Source: Rickettsiales bacterium
GTDB taxonomy: Bacteria; Pseudomonadota; Alphaproteobacteria; Rickettsiales; SXRF01
NCBI GenBank assembly: GCA_025464625.1
Contig: JAOAUZ010000001.1
Location: 1 to 64,000, forward strand
Reading direction: 5' to 3'
Length of the DNA: 64,000 nt
Below the pieces are notes generated by a model that saw only the letters and a list, made by a program, of their open reading frames with translations, was not told the origin of the DNA and did not search any database. Every line of letters starts with the position of its first letter. Position 1 is the stretch's first letter. Shown in pieces: positions 1-10,243 of this stretch. A program made the translations under genes and the position numbers.

Positions 1-2245
<2,245 letters not shown>

Positions 2246-3093
2246 TTATTTAACATACTAATTAATTATACTAATTATTGCTAATCAGTTACTTGAGTTT
2301 AGTTTGAACGATGTCTGAATTATGAACGTACAGAGCTAAAAAGCCTTCTAGCATTTCTCATTTTTATTTCTACTTCGTCAGCCTGCAACTCATGTATTAT
2401 TCATACACTTCGTTTTGGCTTTCTCGTATAAATTAAAAAGCAGAAACGCTATAAACTAATAATAGTCTATATTTTCAACAATCCAATATTACATCAACTC
2501 ATCAAATTGACACTAATCAGGTAGAATTGGCCCATATGTATTGCTACATGTGCGTGCCTTTTCCCGCGACCCTGACAAGTGTATATGATGTCAGAAAAAC
2601 CTATTCACAATATCAATCCGCATAAAGATTTTTGGATTACTCCGCTGAATCTTTAAATCCACTTCAACTCGTGAAGGGAGGGAATGTATAGCCACCCATT
2701 TCGAACCTGTCAACAGCGATAGTGCATTTTTTTTTATTTTTTTTACATGCACAAAAAAACCAGATTTTGTGCGAGTTTTGCGTGTATTGATTTTCAATAA
2801 CGGTGGATATGTTGTCGTTTGTTGAGTAATTTGTTTTGATAATTGTGAGGTAAATTTTGTGGCTAGTTTGGTTTGTAACAAAAACTATCACATAAATTGA
2901 ATGGATAGTTGTTGAGCAATATGGACATATATTTAGTGATAAATTTGCGATGAAGTAATCCGAATGCAATATTCAAAATTGCATTTTATTCTATAAAATC
3001 AACATTAATTTAAATAAAATGAAAATAATTACATATTTTTATTGATTATATTAAAAATATATGTATAAATATTAAGAATACGAGGAGCAAAAT
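2246..3093. other. AT-rich gene-free region upstream of 23S
   Basis: About 850 bp between the 23S 5' end and the DUF2089 gene. It holds one inverted-repeat element (2349-2451), T- and A-rich tracts near 2727-2745, and an 8-bp inverted repeat TAAAGATT/AATCTTTA around 2620-2655. I see no 16S, 5S or tRNA gene here. The rRNA promoter should lie in this region on the minus strand, but I cannot pick a convincing -35/-10 pair. Confidence 0.6.
2349..2451. repeat. Family D inverted-repeat element (variable arms, conserved core)
   Basis: Outer arms of about 21 nt starting TAGCATTTCT at 2349 and ending AGAAACGCTA at 2451 are imperfect inverted repeats. The centre (2389-2412) has a hairpin core, TGTAT/ATACA, followed by CTTCG. 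The same core occurs at 41847-41870 and in a compensated form at 21835-21859, with different outer arms. Confidence 0.6.
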
Positions 3094-3453
3094 ATGATAA
3101 ACTGCCCAGTCTGCCAATACAAATTAACTCTTGCCCGTCTTAAATGTAACGGCTGCGGGGTTGCTCTGGAAGGTAATTTCAATTTGCCTAGGCTTGCACG
3201 TTTATCTCCAGAATATATCACTCTTGCTGAACAGATGATTCTGTGTGGCGGAAATTTAAAGGATTTGGCAACTGAAGTTGGGGTGAGCTACCCAACTCTG
3301 CGTCGTCGCGTTGATGACTTAATTGAAAATTTGAAATCCATAAAAGATGCTGATGATAAGGTTATCTCATCGATTTTGGAAGGAATTGAAAAGGGGACTA
3401 TATCTGCCGAAGAAGGTGTTCGTAAAATAAAGGAGGTGAAAAGTGAAATTTGA
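3094..3453 (+). CDS. DUF2089-family zinc-ribbon protein
   Basis: 119 residues. An N-terminal zinc ribbon has CPVC at residues 4-7 and CNGCG near residue 18. It is followed by a helix-turn-helix-like segment (LATEVGVSYPTLRRRVDDL) and a C-terminal helix that resembles the N-terminal helix of the next protein. This is the DUF2089 pattern; the family is thought to regulate transcription, but no target is established. A good AGGAG site precedes the ATG. The 3' end overlaps the GTG start of the LemA gene by 11 nt, so the two are probably translationally coupled and co-transcribed with the TPM/PDZ gene. Confidence 0.85.
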   Translation: MINCPVCQYKLTLARLKCNGCGVALEGNFNLPRLARLSPEYITLAEQMILCGGNLKDLATEVGVSYPTLRRRVDDLIENLKSIKDADDKVISSILEGIEKGTISAEEGVRKIKEVKSEI

Positions 3454-4381
3454 TGAAAAAATAAGTGTAATGCTAGCTAACGGTAAAATATCGGCAGAAC
3501 AGGCCGAAACGTTAAAGCGTAGCTTAATGGGAGCTGGTTCTTCTGTAGCGGAAAATCTTAATCAGCATCGTTCAATATCTTATGGAGCTTTGTGCAGTGT
3601 GGCACTGATTACTGTAATCGGGTTTGCTCTATACACATCGGTTGGCGGGCATAGCGGTGCTAACCTGCCACAAGAAATACAAAATGTTGCAGAAACTTTT
3701 AATCAGCTAGGAAAGGTCGGAGAAATGAATAAATCATCATCTACAATTATGGGTACTATATTACTTGGGTTACCAGTTCTTTTATCGCTAATCTGGTTTG
3801 CACTTGGTTATAACAGCCTTGTTTCTAAAGAGGAAGATATTCTAGTTGCGTGGTCACAGGTGGAATCTAATTATCAGCGACGCACGGATCTTGTTCCTAA
3901 TCTTATACATGTTGTCCAGAATTTTACTGAACATGAAGGAAAAACTTTAACTGATATTGCAAAGCTTCGTTCGCGAGTTGAACAGATTGATGCTGAAAAA
4001 AACAAGGTTAAAGAGATTTCTGCAGGTTCTGTAACCAAATTAGGGGATGAAGCATATATGGAAAATCTGGCAAAAGCGCAGTCTGGTCTTGGTGAACAAC
4101 TGAAAGGGCTTATGGTTTCGGTAGAGGCGTATCCAGTTTTACGTTCATCTGACCAATATATGGCGCTGCAAGCAGAGCTAGAGGGTACAGAAAATCGTAT
4201 TAATGTTGCGCGCATGGCATTTAACGAAAAGGTTGGGGAATTTAATTCTGCAATTCGTAAATTACCCGGTAATTTGATGGCTGGTGCAGGTAATTTTCAG
4301 CGCAAGGCTTATTTCAAGTCTGATGAAGGTGCAAATAAAGGTATAAAGGCAAATTTATCTGCACCAAAAACAGCGGAGTAA
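3443..4381 (+). CDS. lemA: LemA family membrane protein with N-terminal SHOCT-like helix
   Basis: 312 residues, GTG start placed by an AGGAGGTGA site just upstream. Residues 1-30 form a short SHOCT-like helical motif (LANGKISAEQAETLKRSL). Hydrophobic segments lie near residues 47-67 and 103-126, followed by the typical LemA region (YNSLVSKEEDILVAWSQVES then RRTDLVPNLIHVV) and long helices to about residue 290. LemA proteins usually have one N-terminal membrane segment, so the extra N-terminal helix and first membrane span are additions. The role of LemA is not settled, but pairing with TPM-domain proteins, as here, is common and suggests envelope function. Confidence 0.9.
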   Translation: MKFDEKISVMLANGKISAEQAETLKRSLMGAGSSVAENLNQHRSISYGALCSVALITVIGFALYTSVGGHSGANLPQEIQNVAETFNQLGKVGEMNKSSSTIMGTILLGLPVLLSLIWFALGYNSLVSKEEDILVAWSQVESNYQRRTDLVPNLIHVVQNFTEHEGKTLTDIAKLRSRVEQIDAEKNKVKEISAGSVTKLGDEAYMENLAKAQSGLGEQLKGLMVSVEAYPVLRSSDQYMALQAELEGTENRINVARMAFNEKVGEFNSAIRKLPGNLMAGAGNFQRKAYFKSDEGANKGIKANLSAPKTAE

Positions 4382-4387
4382 GACTCA

Positions 4388-5686
4388 ATGCGTAAATTGA
4401 TTATTGGTTCTTCTGTTTTAGCAATTATAGCTGGAACATCGCTATATCTTATGCGAATGGGTGAGGGGGTGTCGTGTTATAATGAACTGGTGTGTGATGC
4501 AGAAAAGTTATTTACAGAGGAGCAAAGCAAACAACTAGAAGAATATCACAAGGCTCTATTAGAAAGATATGATATTGATCTTCATGTAGTGACAGGGCAG
4601 GCATCTCCAGAGCAAGCAGTGGCTATCTTCAAAGCAGGAAATGTTGGAGAGAATAGTAAAACCAGAAAAGGTATGTTGCTGCTTGTTGATTCAAAAAATG
4701 ATAATGTTCGGCTGGAAATTTCAGCTGGGCTTGATGCGGTTTATACAGATGGATTTGTTGCTTATATTGAGCAGCGACAAATGGTTCCATTTTTTCAAGC
4801 TAATCAGGTGGCAAATGGCATATTAGCTACAACAGAAATGCTGGTGACGCGCGCGCAGGAAGCAATAGCGGGAAAAGCTTTTGTACCACCAGAGCAGTTG
4901 CCACAGAATTTAGCGATTGGTGCTGGCGCGCAGACAAAAGCCTCAATTGGCACAGGTTATCAAGCTCCGCAAAGCTCTAAAACTACTGTTAAAACATCGG
5001 AAGAAATGAAACCTGAAGAAGTTGTCGCGCTCTATCATAAAACTTTGGCAGATGGAAATACAGCGTATGATTTACCAATTTACAGTATGGCTACACAACA
5101 GCTTCGACAAAAATGGGTGGTAACTCCTGCACAGATGAAGAATGAGCTAACTGCCTATCAGAAATGTGATTTGGATAAAGTAGTTATTTTAAGAGAGCGC
5201 AATTTGGCTGTTGTTCGTTACAAGATTGAGCAGCGCAAATGCGCCCCATATTTTTTGGTTATGGAAGGGCAGCAGTGGCGCATTGATTTTGTAACTATGA
5301 TGAATAATGTGCGTTTCAATGTTGATAATGATTGGCATATAGATATGCGTAAACCTTTGCCTTATGCCGATGCTTTCCTTGATTGGAGCTTTAATAAGGA
5401 TGGTTATCCTTTTCCTCATGTGAAAATGCGTTGGGGGATTACTGTTGAAACAAACTATCGAAATAATGTAACTTTTATAAAAAAAATACATCCTGATACA
5501 CCAGCTAAAAACATGACTTTACAAGAGAATGATATAATTCTGAGCTGGGATGGAATACAAAATGCCAATCATGAGCAAGTCAGAAATAGCATGGATTCTG
5601 TTGAGGCTGGCAAACATATGAAAGTTCAGGTTTTACGCGGTGGACAGCAACTGATACTAGACATAACAGCACCGCCAAAGATTTGA
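4388..5686 (+). CDS. TPM-domain protein with C-terminal PDZ domain
   Basis: 432 residues. The N-terminus has a signal anchor (about residues 3-22), so the rest is probably extracytoplasmic. A TPM (YgcG/DUF477) domain covers about residues 30-145. A linker rich in Ala, Gln and Thr follows, then a region of about 110 residues (195-305) of unknown family containing CDLDK and KCAPYF. A PDZ-like domain ends the protein (about 345-430; DTPAKNMTLQENDIILSWDG). TPM proteins usually end in a membrane helix and a Gly-rich tail, so the PDZ ending is unusual. It lies 6 bp after lemA in the same operon. The function is inferred only as an envelope-associated partner of LemA. Confidence 0.8.
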   Translation: MRKLIIGSSVLAIIAGTSLYLMRMGEGVSCYNELVCDAEKLFTEEQSKQLEEYHKALLERYDIDLHVVTGQASPEQAVAIFKAGNVGENSKTRKGMLLLVDSKNDNVRLEISAGLDAVYTDGFVAYIEQRQMVPFFQANQVANGILATTEMLVTRAQEAIAGKAFVPPEQLPQNLAIGAGAQTKASIGTGYQAPQSSKTTVKTSEEMKPEEVVALYHKTLADGNTAYDLPIYSMATQQLRQKWVVTPAQMKNELTAYQKCDLDKVVILRERNLAVVRYKIEQRKCAPYFLVMEGQQWRIDFVTMMNNVRFNVDNDWHIDMRKPLPYADAFLDWSFNKDGYPFPHVKMRWGITVETNYRNNVTFIKKIHPDTPAKNMTLQENDIILSWDGIQNANHEQVRNSMDSVEAGKHMKVQVLRGGQQLILDITAPPKI

Positions 5687-5766
5687 TGATAACTTTCTTC
5701 TTGCGGTAAGGCAGGGCAATACTTTAGAAGGTAGTCCATAATTAATCTATAGTTTGAGAGTGCTTC

Positions 5767-7101
5767 TTGTCTAAAAAACTTTATATAAAAACTTACGGCT
5801 GTCAGATGAATGTTTATGACACGGTGCGGATGCACGATGTTATGGCACCACTTGGCTATACTGCCAGTGACAGCTATGAAGATGCCGATATGGTTATCCT
5901 AAATACCTGCCATATCCGTGAAAAAGCTGATGAAAAGGTTTATTCCGATTTAGGGCGGATTCGCAAAGAAAAAGACAAGAAAAATGCTGGCGGTGAAAAA
6001 ATGCTGGTTGCTGTTGGTGGTTGCGTGGGGCAGGCGGAGGGTGCGGAAATCATCAAGCGCGCGCCTTATGTGGACATGGTGTTCGGCTCGCATAGCTATT
6101 ACCAACTTCCTGAAATGGTGACGCGGGCGATTCGTGATAATGGTGGGGTGGTAGAGCTGGATTTCCCACAAGTGCAGAAGTTTGATTTGCTGCCTGAAGT
6201 TACTTCGTCACAGGGAGTTTCAGCGTTCTTGTCGGTGCAGGAAGGGTGCGATAAATTCTGTAGTTTTTGCGTTGTGCCATATACTCGTGGTGCAGAATAT
6301 TCTCGTCCTTTTGCTTCTGTTGTTGAAGAAGCGCGTAAGCTGGTTGATTGCGGAACAAAAGAGATAACTCTGCTCGGTCAAAATGTGAACGCCTATCATG
6401 GAGTAGTGGAGGGGGGCAAAACCGCTTCCCTTGCTGATTTGATTGATGCTTTGGCACAGCTAAATGGCTTGGAGCGCATTCGTTACATTACTTCTCATCC
6501 GCGCGATATGTCGGATGATTTGATTGCGATTCACGGCAGTGAGAAAAAGCTGATGCCATATTTGCATCTTCCTGTGCAATCTGGAAGTGATGAAATTCTG
6601 AAGAAAATGAATCGTAAGCACAAAGCAGAATTATATTTTGATATTATTGACAGGTTGCGCAAAGCCCGTCCTGATATTGCTCTGTCATCAGATTTTATTG
6701 TTGGTTTTCCTAGCGAAACAGACGAAAATTTTGAAGATACTATGAGTTTGATCCGTAAAGTTGGCTATGCTTCAGTTTACAGTTTCAAATATAGCCCACG
6801 CCCTGGTACGCCAGCAGCAGTGGATGAAAATCAAGTTCCAGAGCTGGTAAAACAAGAGCGTCTGGCAAGGCTGCAAGCTCTGGTGCATGAGCAGCAAACA
6901 GCATTTAATCAGGCATCTGTTGGCAAAACTATGAAAGTCTTATTTGATAGAGATGGCAAATTTGACGGTCAGTTACTCGGCAAGAGCGAATATATGCAGT
7001 CGGTTTATGTCAAGGAAGCAGAAGGCTTACGAGGTGCAATCGCTGACGTTAAAATTACTGGCGGATTTCTAAATAGTGTTACGGGTGAGGTGGTTAGTTA
7101 G
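5767..7101 (+). CDS. miaB: tRNA-2-methylthio-N6-dimethylallyladenosine synthase
   Basis: 444 residues. This radical SAM methylthiotransferase modifies i6A37 of tRNAs reading UNN codons. The N-terminal UPF0004 domain has cluster cysteines C12, C48 and C86. The radical SAM motif is C161-x3-C165-x2-C168, and a TRAM domain lies at the C-terminus (about 375-440). The start is TTG, giving [14 protein letters not shown], the usual beginning of the family; no ATG upstream fits. It is followed by a toxin-antitoxin pair and then phoH, whereas miaB and phoH are normally adjacent in alphaproteobacteria. Confidence 0.96.
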   Translation: MSKKLYIKTYGCQMNVYDTVRMHDVMAPLGYTASDSYEDADMVILNTCHIREKADEKVYSDLGRIRKEKDKKNAGGEKMLVAVGGCVGQAEGAEIIKRAPYVDMVFGSHSYYQLPEMVTRAIRDNGGVVELDFPQVQKFDLLPEVTSSQGVSAFLSVQEGCDKFCSFCVVPYTRGAEYSRPFASVVEEARKLVDCGTKEITLLGQNVNAYHGVVEGGKTASLADLIDALAQLNGLERIRYITSHPRDMSDDLIAIHGSEKKLMPYLHLPVQSGSDEILKKMNRKHKAELYFDIIDRLRKARPDIALSSDFIVGFPSETDENFEDTMSLIRKVGYASVYSFKYSPRPGTPAAVDENQVPELVKQERLARLQALVHEQQTAFNQASVGKTMKVLFDRDGKFDGQLLGKSEYMQSVYVKEAEGLRGAIADVKITGGFLNSVTGEVVS

Positions 7102-7106
7102 TTCCC

Positions 7107-7135
7107 TTTACTTTGTAGCACGCCTGTGCTACAAT
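7107..7135 (+). promoter_or_regulatory. Predicted autoregulated promoter/operator of the dinJ-yafQ pair
   Basis: A perfect 9-bp inverted repeat, TTGTAGCAC-GCCT-GTGCTACAA, spans 7113-7134. It overlaps a TACAAT -10 box (7130-7135) and follows a weak -35 (TTTACT, 7107-7112) at 17-bp spacing. A palindrome filling the promoter spacer is the expected place for antitoxin binding. The boxes are read by eye. Confidence 0.6.
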
Positions 7136-7161
7136 AGCCTCATAATATGGAGGTTATGTAT

Positions 7162-7437
7162 ATGTTGCAAAATCACGATAGTGCGAAAACGGATTATGTG
7201 CGGGCGCGGATGTCACCTGATGTGAAGGAGGCGGCGGAAGCTGTTTTTAGCAAATTAGGATTAGGTCACACAGAAGCTATCAGGCTTTTTTACCAGCAGG
7301 TTGTTCTTAATCAGGGGCTACCCTTTGGTGTTAAAATTCCTAATGCAGAAACTGTGCGCGCTATGAAGCAGGTAAAGAGCAGGAAGGGACTTACGCGTTA
7401 TAAGGATGAGAAGCAATTATTTGATAAGTTTCGCTGA
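7162..7437 (+). CDS. RelB/DinJ-family antitoxin
   Basis: About 91 residues. The N-terminus (YVRARMSPDVKEAAEAVFSK, then LGLGHTEAIRLFYQQVV and GLPFGVKIPN) is the ribbon-helix-helix signature of DinJ/RelB antitoxins. The C-terminal part should wrap the toxin. The reading frame is open from 7147, but GGAGG at 7149-7153 is 8 nt ahead of the ATG at 7162, so I choose that start. Its stop overlaps the toxin start (TGATGA), giving coupled translation. It should repress its own promoter through the palindrome just upstream. Confidence 0.88.
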   Translation: MLQNHDSAKTDYVRARMSPDVKEAAEAVFSKLGLGHTEAIRLFYQQVVLNQGLPFGVKIPNAETVRAMKQVKSRKGLTRYKDEKQLFDKFR

Positions 7438-7703
7438 TGAGAAGGCTTGATACCTCTAATAAATTTGAAAAAGATTTATCACGTTTGAAAAGACGGGGCA
7501 AAAATCTTGGTAAGTTAGAAGTTATTGTTAGAAAATTACGCCTTGATGAATCTCTTGATACTCGTTGCCGTCCACATATTTTATCTGGTGATTGGGAGGG
7601 TTTTTGGGAGTTGCATATAGAGCCAGATTGGTTGCTGATTTATGAAATTTATGATGATATGATTTACCTAGTAAGAACTGGTACTCATTCAGATTTATTC
7701 TAA
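7437..7703 (+). CDS. YafQ-family mRNA interferase toxin
   Basis: 88 residues, the usual size. The C-terminal half keeps the YafQ layout: a His in RCRPHILSGDW, then ELHIEPDWLLIYE, and RTGTHSDLF at the end, supplying the conserved His, Asp, His and Phe residues of the RelE-fold ribonuclease. YafQ cleaves mRNA in the ribosomal A site. The gene overlaps the antitoxin stop. The pair is inserted between miaB and phoH, an accessory insertion in a conserved operon. Confidence 0.88.
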   Translation: MRRLDTSNKFEKDLSRLKRRGKNLGKLEVIVRKLRLDESLDTRCRPHILSGDWEGFWELHIEPDWLLIYEIYDDMIYLVRTGTHSDLF

Positions 7704-7721
7704 CCAAAAGAAAGGCAGAAA

Positions 7722-8732
7722 ATGAAAGACAGACGCGCGAAGGTTGGTGAATCGGTTAGTATTGCTTTTCAGGATAATTCATTGTTGCCCATGCTTTTTG
7801 GTGATGAGGATGTTCACCTCACCAAGCTCGAGAAAAAATTTAATGTGCAGGCGACAACGCGTGGGAACATGCTCTCTATTGCTGGCGAGAAAGCTGACGT
7901 TGATTCTTGTCGCGCGGTGGTTGAATCTCTTTATGCTGATTTAAAAAATGGTGCGGAGATTGGCTCTAAGGAAGTTGATGCGGCAATCCGCATGACGGCA
8001 TCAAATTCTGAACAACGTGCAGATAATAGAAGCTCGTTTGCCTCGCAGGATCTCATCGTAAAGACGATGAAAAAAAGCGTGAAGCCATATTCACCAGCGC
8101 AGGCAAAATACATAGAAGCTCTCAGCAAAAATGACGTGGTGTTTACGCTGGGGCCAGCGGGAACTGGTAAGACCTATATCGCTGTTGCTATGGCGGTTGC
8201 CATGTTTACTTCAGGCAAGGTGGAAAAAATTATTTTATCACGACCAGCGGTGGAAGCAGGCGAAAAATTGGGATTTTTACCAGGGGATTTGAAGGAGAAA
8301 ATTGATCCTTATCTGCGCCCGCTTTATGACGCGCTGCATGACATGATTCCTGCTGAAAAACTTACGCGCCACATGGAAGTTGGTGATATTGAGGTTGCGC
8401 CATTGGCATTTATGCGCGGTCGTACCCTTGCCAACGCTTTTGTTATTCTTGATGAAGCGCAAAATACCACGCCCACGCAAATGAAAATGTTCCTCACCCG
8501 TCTTGGTGAAAATTCGCGCATGGTTATCACTGGTGACTTAACGCAGACTGATTTACCGAAAGATGTTAAATCAGGTTTGGGTGATGTAATCCGCAAAGTA
8601 GAAAGCATTGATGGAATAGGCGTTGTTCGTTTTACTGATTCTGATGTGGTGCGCCATCCGCTTGCTGCCAAAATCGTCAAAGCCTATGACGAATGGGATA
8701 AAAAAAAGAAAAATAATCTGCCACTCGATTAG
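7722..8732 (+). CDS. phoH: PhoH-like ATPase
   Basis: 336 residues. An N-terminal KH-like segment is followed by the PhoH ATPase domain with Walker A GPAGTGKT (about 143-150) and Walker B VILDEAQN. The family are predicted NTPases or RNA helicases linked to YbeY and ribosome quality control, by genomic association. ybeY starts 2 bp after its stop, so the two are co-translated. Confidence 0.95.
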   Translation: MKDRRAKVGESVSIAFQDNSLLPMLFGDEDVHLTKLEKKFNVQATTRGNMLSIAGEKADVDSCRAVVESLYADLKNGAEIGSKEVDAAIRMTASNSEQRADNRSSFASQDLIVKTMKKSVKPYSPAQAKYIEALSKNDVVFTLGPAGTGKTYIAVAMAVAMFTSGKVEKIILSRPAVEAGEKLGFLPGDLKEKIDPYLRPLYDALHDMIPAEKLTRHMEVGDIEVAPLAFMRGRTLANAFVILDEAQNTTPTQMKMFLTRLGENSRMVITGDLTQTDLPKDVKSGLGDVIRKVESIDGIGVVRFTDSDVVRHPLAAKIVKAYDEWDKKKKNNLPLD

Positions 8733-8734
8733 TA

Positions 8735-9226
8735 ATGAAAAATAAACTCGATATTTCATTCCACGTTCAAAATCCATTATGGAAAACACGATTCAGACCA
8801 TATACTAAAATGGTACGGATGGTTCTGGAAGAGGCTTTTTTTGAAATTAAAAAAGAACTGGATACCGACTTTCGTCGGTATGACAAAAAGGCGGTTTTTG
8901 AAATTGCGATTGTTCTTGCCGATGATGAGTTTGTAAAAGATTTGAACAGTCAGTATCGTGGGAAGAATAAGCCTACCAATGTTCTATCATTTCCTGCATC
9001 ACCAATGACCCCTGAATTAGGCGATATAGTGCTGGCGATAGAAACTATTGAAAAAGAGGCGAGGGAACAGAAAAAAACTTTCCGAAATCACGCTACACAC
9101 CTGCTTGTACATGGTTTTTTACATCTTCTTGGATATGACCATATGGAGGAAAAACAGGCGGATATTATGGAGAAAATGGAAATAAAAATCCTTGAAAAAC
9201 TTGGTATTACGAATCCGTACTTGTAA
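8735..9226 (+). CDS. ybeY: Endoribonuclease YbeY
   Basis: 163 residues. The C-terminal zinc site HGFLHLLGYDH (about residues 126-136) has the three conserved His residues of the UPF0054 family. YbeY is a single-strand endoribonuclease in 16S rRNA 3' end maturation and late 70S quality control. It sits in the standard phoH-ybeY-corC order. Confidence 0.96.
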   Translation: MKNKLDISFHVQNPLWKTRFRPYTKMVRMVLEEAFFEIKKELDTDFRRYDKKAVFEIAIVLADDEFVKDLNSQYRGKNKPTNVLSFPASPMTPELGDIVLAIETIEKEAREQKKTFRNHATHLLVHGFLHLLGYDHMEEKQADIMEKMEIKILEKLGITNPYL

Positions 9227-9262
9227 TTTTATAAGTAATTGTGTAGAAGAATACGATACTAT

Positions 9263-10243
9263 ATGAAACCAAAGACGCATAATTTGAATAACTTATCTAT
9301 GGACGATCCCAAGCCCAGCCCTGCCAGTGTTGCTACATTGGTGGCAGATAATAAAAAATCTGACATAAAATCTGATTCTTCCCCGCAACGTGTTTCGTTG
9401 TTGAGTGCGGTGCGCAGTTGGGTGAAGCACGCGATGGGCATCAAACATGATGCTTCACTGAAAGAAACAATCGAAGAAATTATCGAAGAACATGATGGCG
9501 AAGCTGATGACAAGCTCGAGCCTGAAGAGCGCGTTATGCTGCATAATGTGCTTAGTTTTGGTGATACGAAAGTGAGTGATATTATGGTGCCGCGCACTGA
9601 TATTGCAGCAGTTCCTGTAGATATTACGCTTACGGAATTAAAAAAACACATCCTTGAACAACAGCACACGCGTGTTCCTGTGTATGATGATACACTTGAT
9701 AAGGTGCTGGGTTTTATTCATGTTAAAGATTTGATGCCGATGCTGGGCGGAGAAAAGAGCTTCGATTTGCGGCAGGTGATACGCGATATATTATTTGTTC
9801 CACCGTCAATGCGTATTATGGATTTGCTGGTAAAGATGCGCCACGCTGGCAGCCATATGGCGATTGTGGTTGATGAATATGGTGGCACGGACGGCTTGGT
9901 GACCATGGAAAATCTGTTTGAAGAAATCGTTGGCGATATTCAGGATGAGCATGATGAGGATGAAGAGCAGGAAGATAAAATCGTTCGTGTGAGTGAAAAT
10001 GTTTTTGAAGTTAATGCCCGTATCCGTATTGAAAAACTAGAAAAAGAACTCGGACTTAATCTGGTAACAGAAGAAAAAGAAGACGAGTTTGATACGTTGG
10101 GCGGACTAATTTTCTTCCAGCTTGGGCGCGTTCCAGTAAAAGGTGAAATTGTACAACATGTGTCAGGTTTGCGTTTTGAAGTTATTGAAGCAGACCCGCG
10201 CCGTATCAAAAAAGTGCGGATTGTTGTTTCCAGCACGACATGA
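9263..10243 (+). CDS. corC: CorC/HlyC-type CBS domain protein
   Basis: About 326 residues. Tandem CBS domains occupy roughly residues 110-230 (VSDIMVPRTDI, GFIHVKDL, IVVDEYGGTDGLVTMENL), and a transporter-associated C-terminal domain follows (VFEVNARIRIEKLEKEL). There are no transmembrane segments, so it is the soluble CorC/YbeX type, linked to Mg/Co homeostasis and to the ybeY locus. The frame is open from a TTG at 9239, but the ATG at 9263 begins the family-like sequence and has AGAAG upstream. The 3' end overlaps lnt as ATGA. Confidence 0.92.
   Translation: MKPKTHNLNNLSMDDPKPSPASVATLVADNKKSDIKSDSSPQRVSLLSAVRSWVKHAMGIKHDASLKETIEEIIEEHDGEADDKLEPEERVMLHNVLSFGDTKVSDIMVPRTDIAAVPVDITLTELKKHILEQQHTRVPVYDDTLDKVLGFIHVKDLMPMLGGEKSFDLRQVIRDILFVPPSMRIMDLLVKMRHAGSHMAIVVDEYGGTDGLVTMENLFEEIVGDIQDEHDEDEEQEDKIVRVSENVFEVNARIRIEKLEKELGLNLVTEEKEDEFDTLGGLIFFQLGRVPVKGEIVQHVSGLRFEVIEADPRRIKKVRIVVSSTT

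Noticed and set aside
2690-2720. GGTTCGAAAT on the minus strand as a tRNA T-arm remnant
   Set aside because: No matching stem or acceptor sequence around it and no second half downstream.
2591-2969. Two overlapping open frames on the minus strand upstream of the 23S gene
   Set aside because: Low-complexity Asn/Thr/Lys-rich translation, no ribosome binding site, no family signal, and they lie in AT-rich leader DNA.
4388-5686. Serine protease function for the TPM/PDZ protein
   Set aside because: A PDZ domain is present but no trypsin-like or other protease catalytic motif can be seen.
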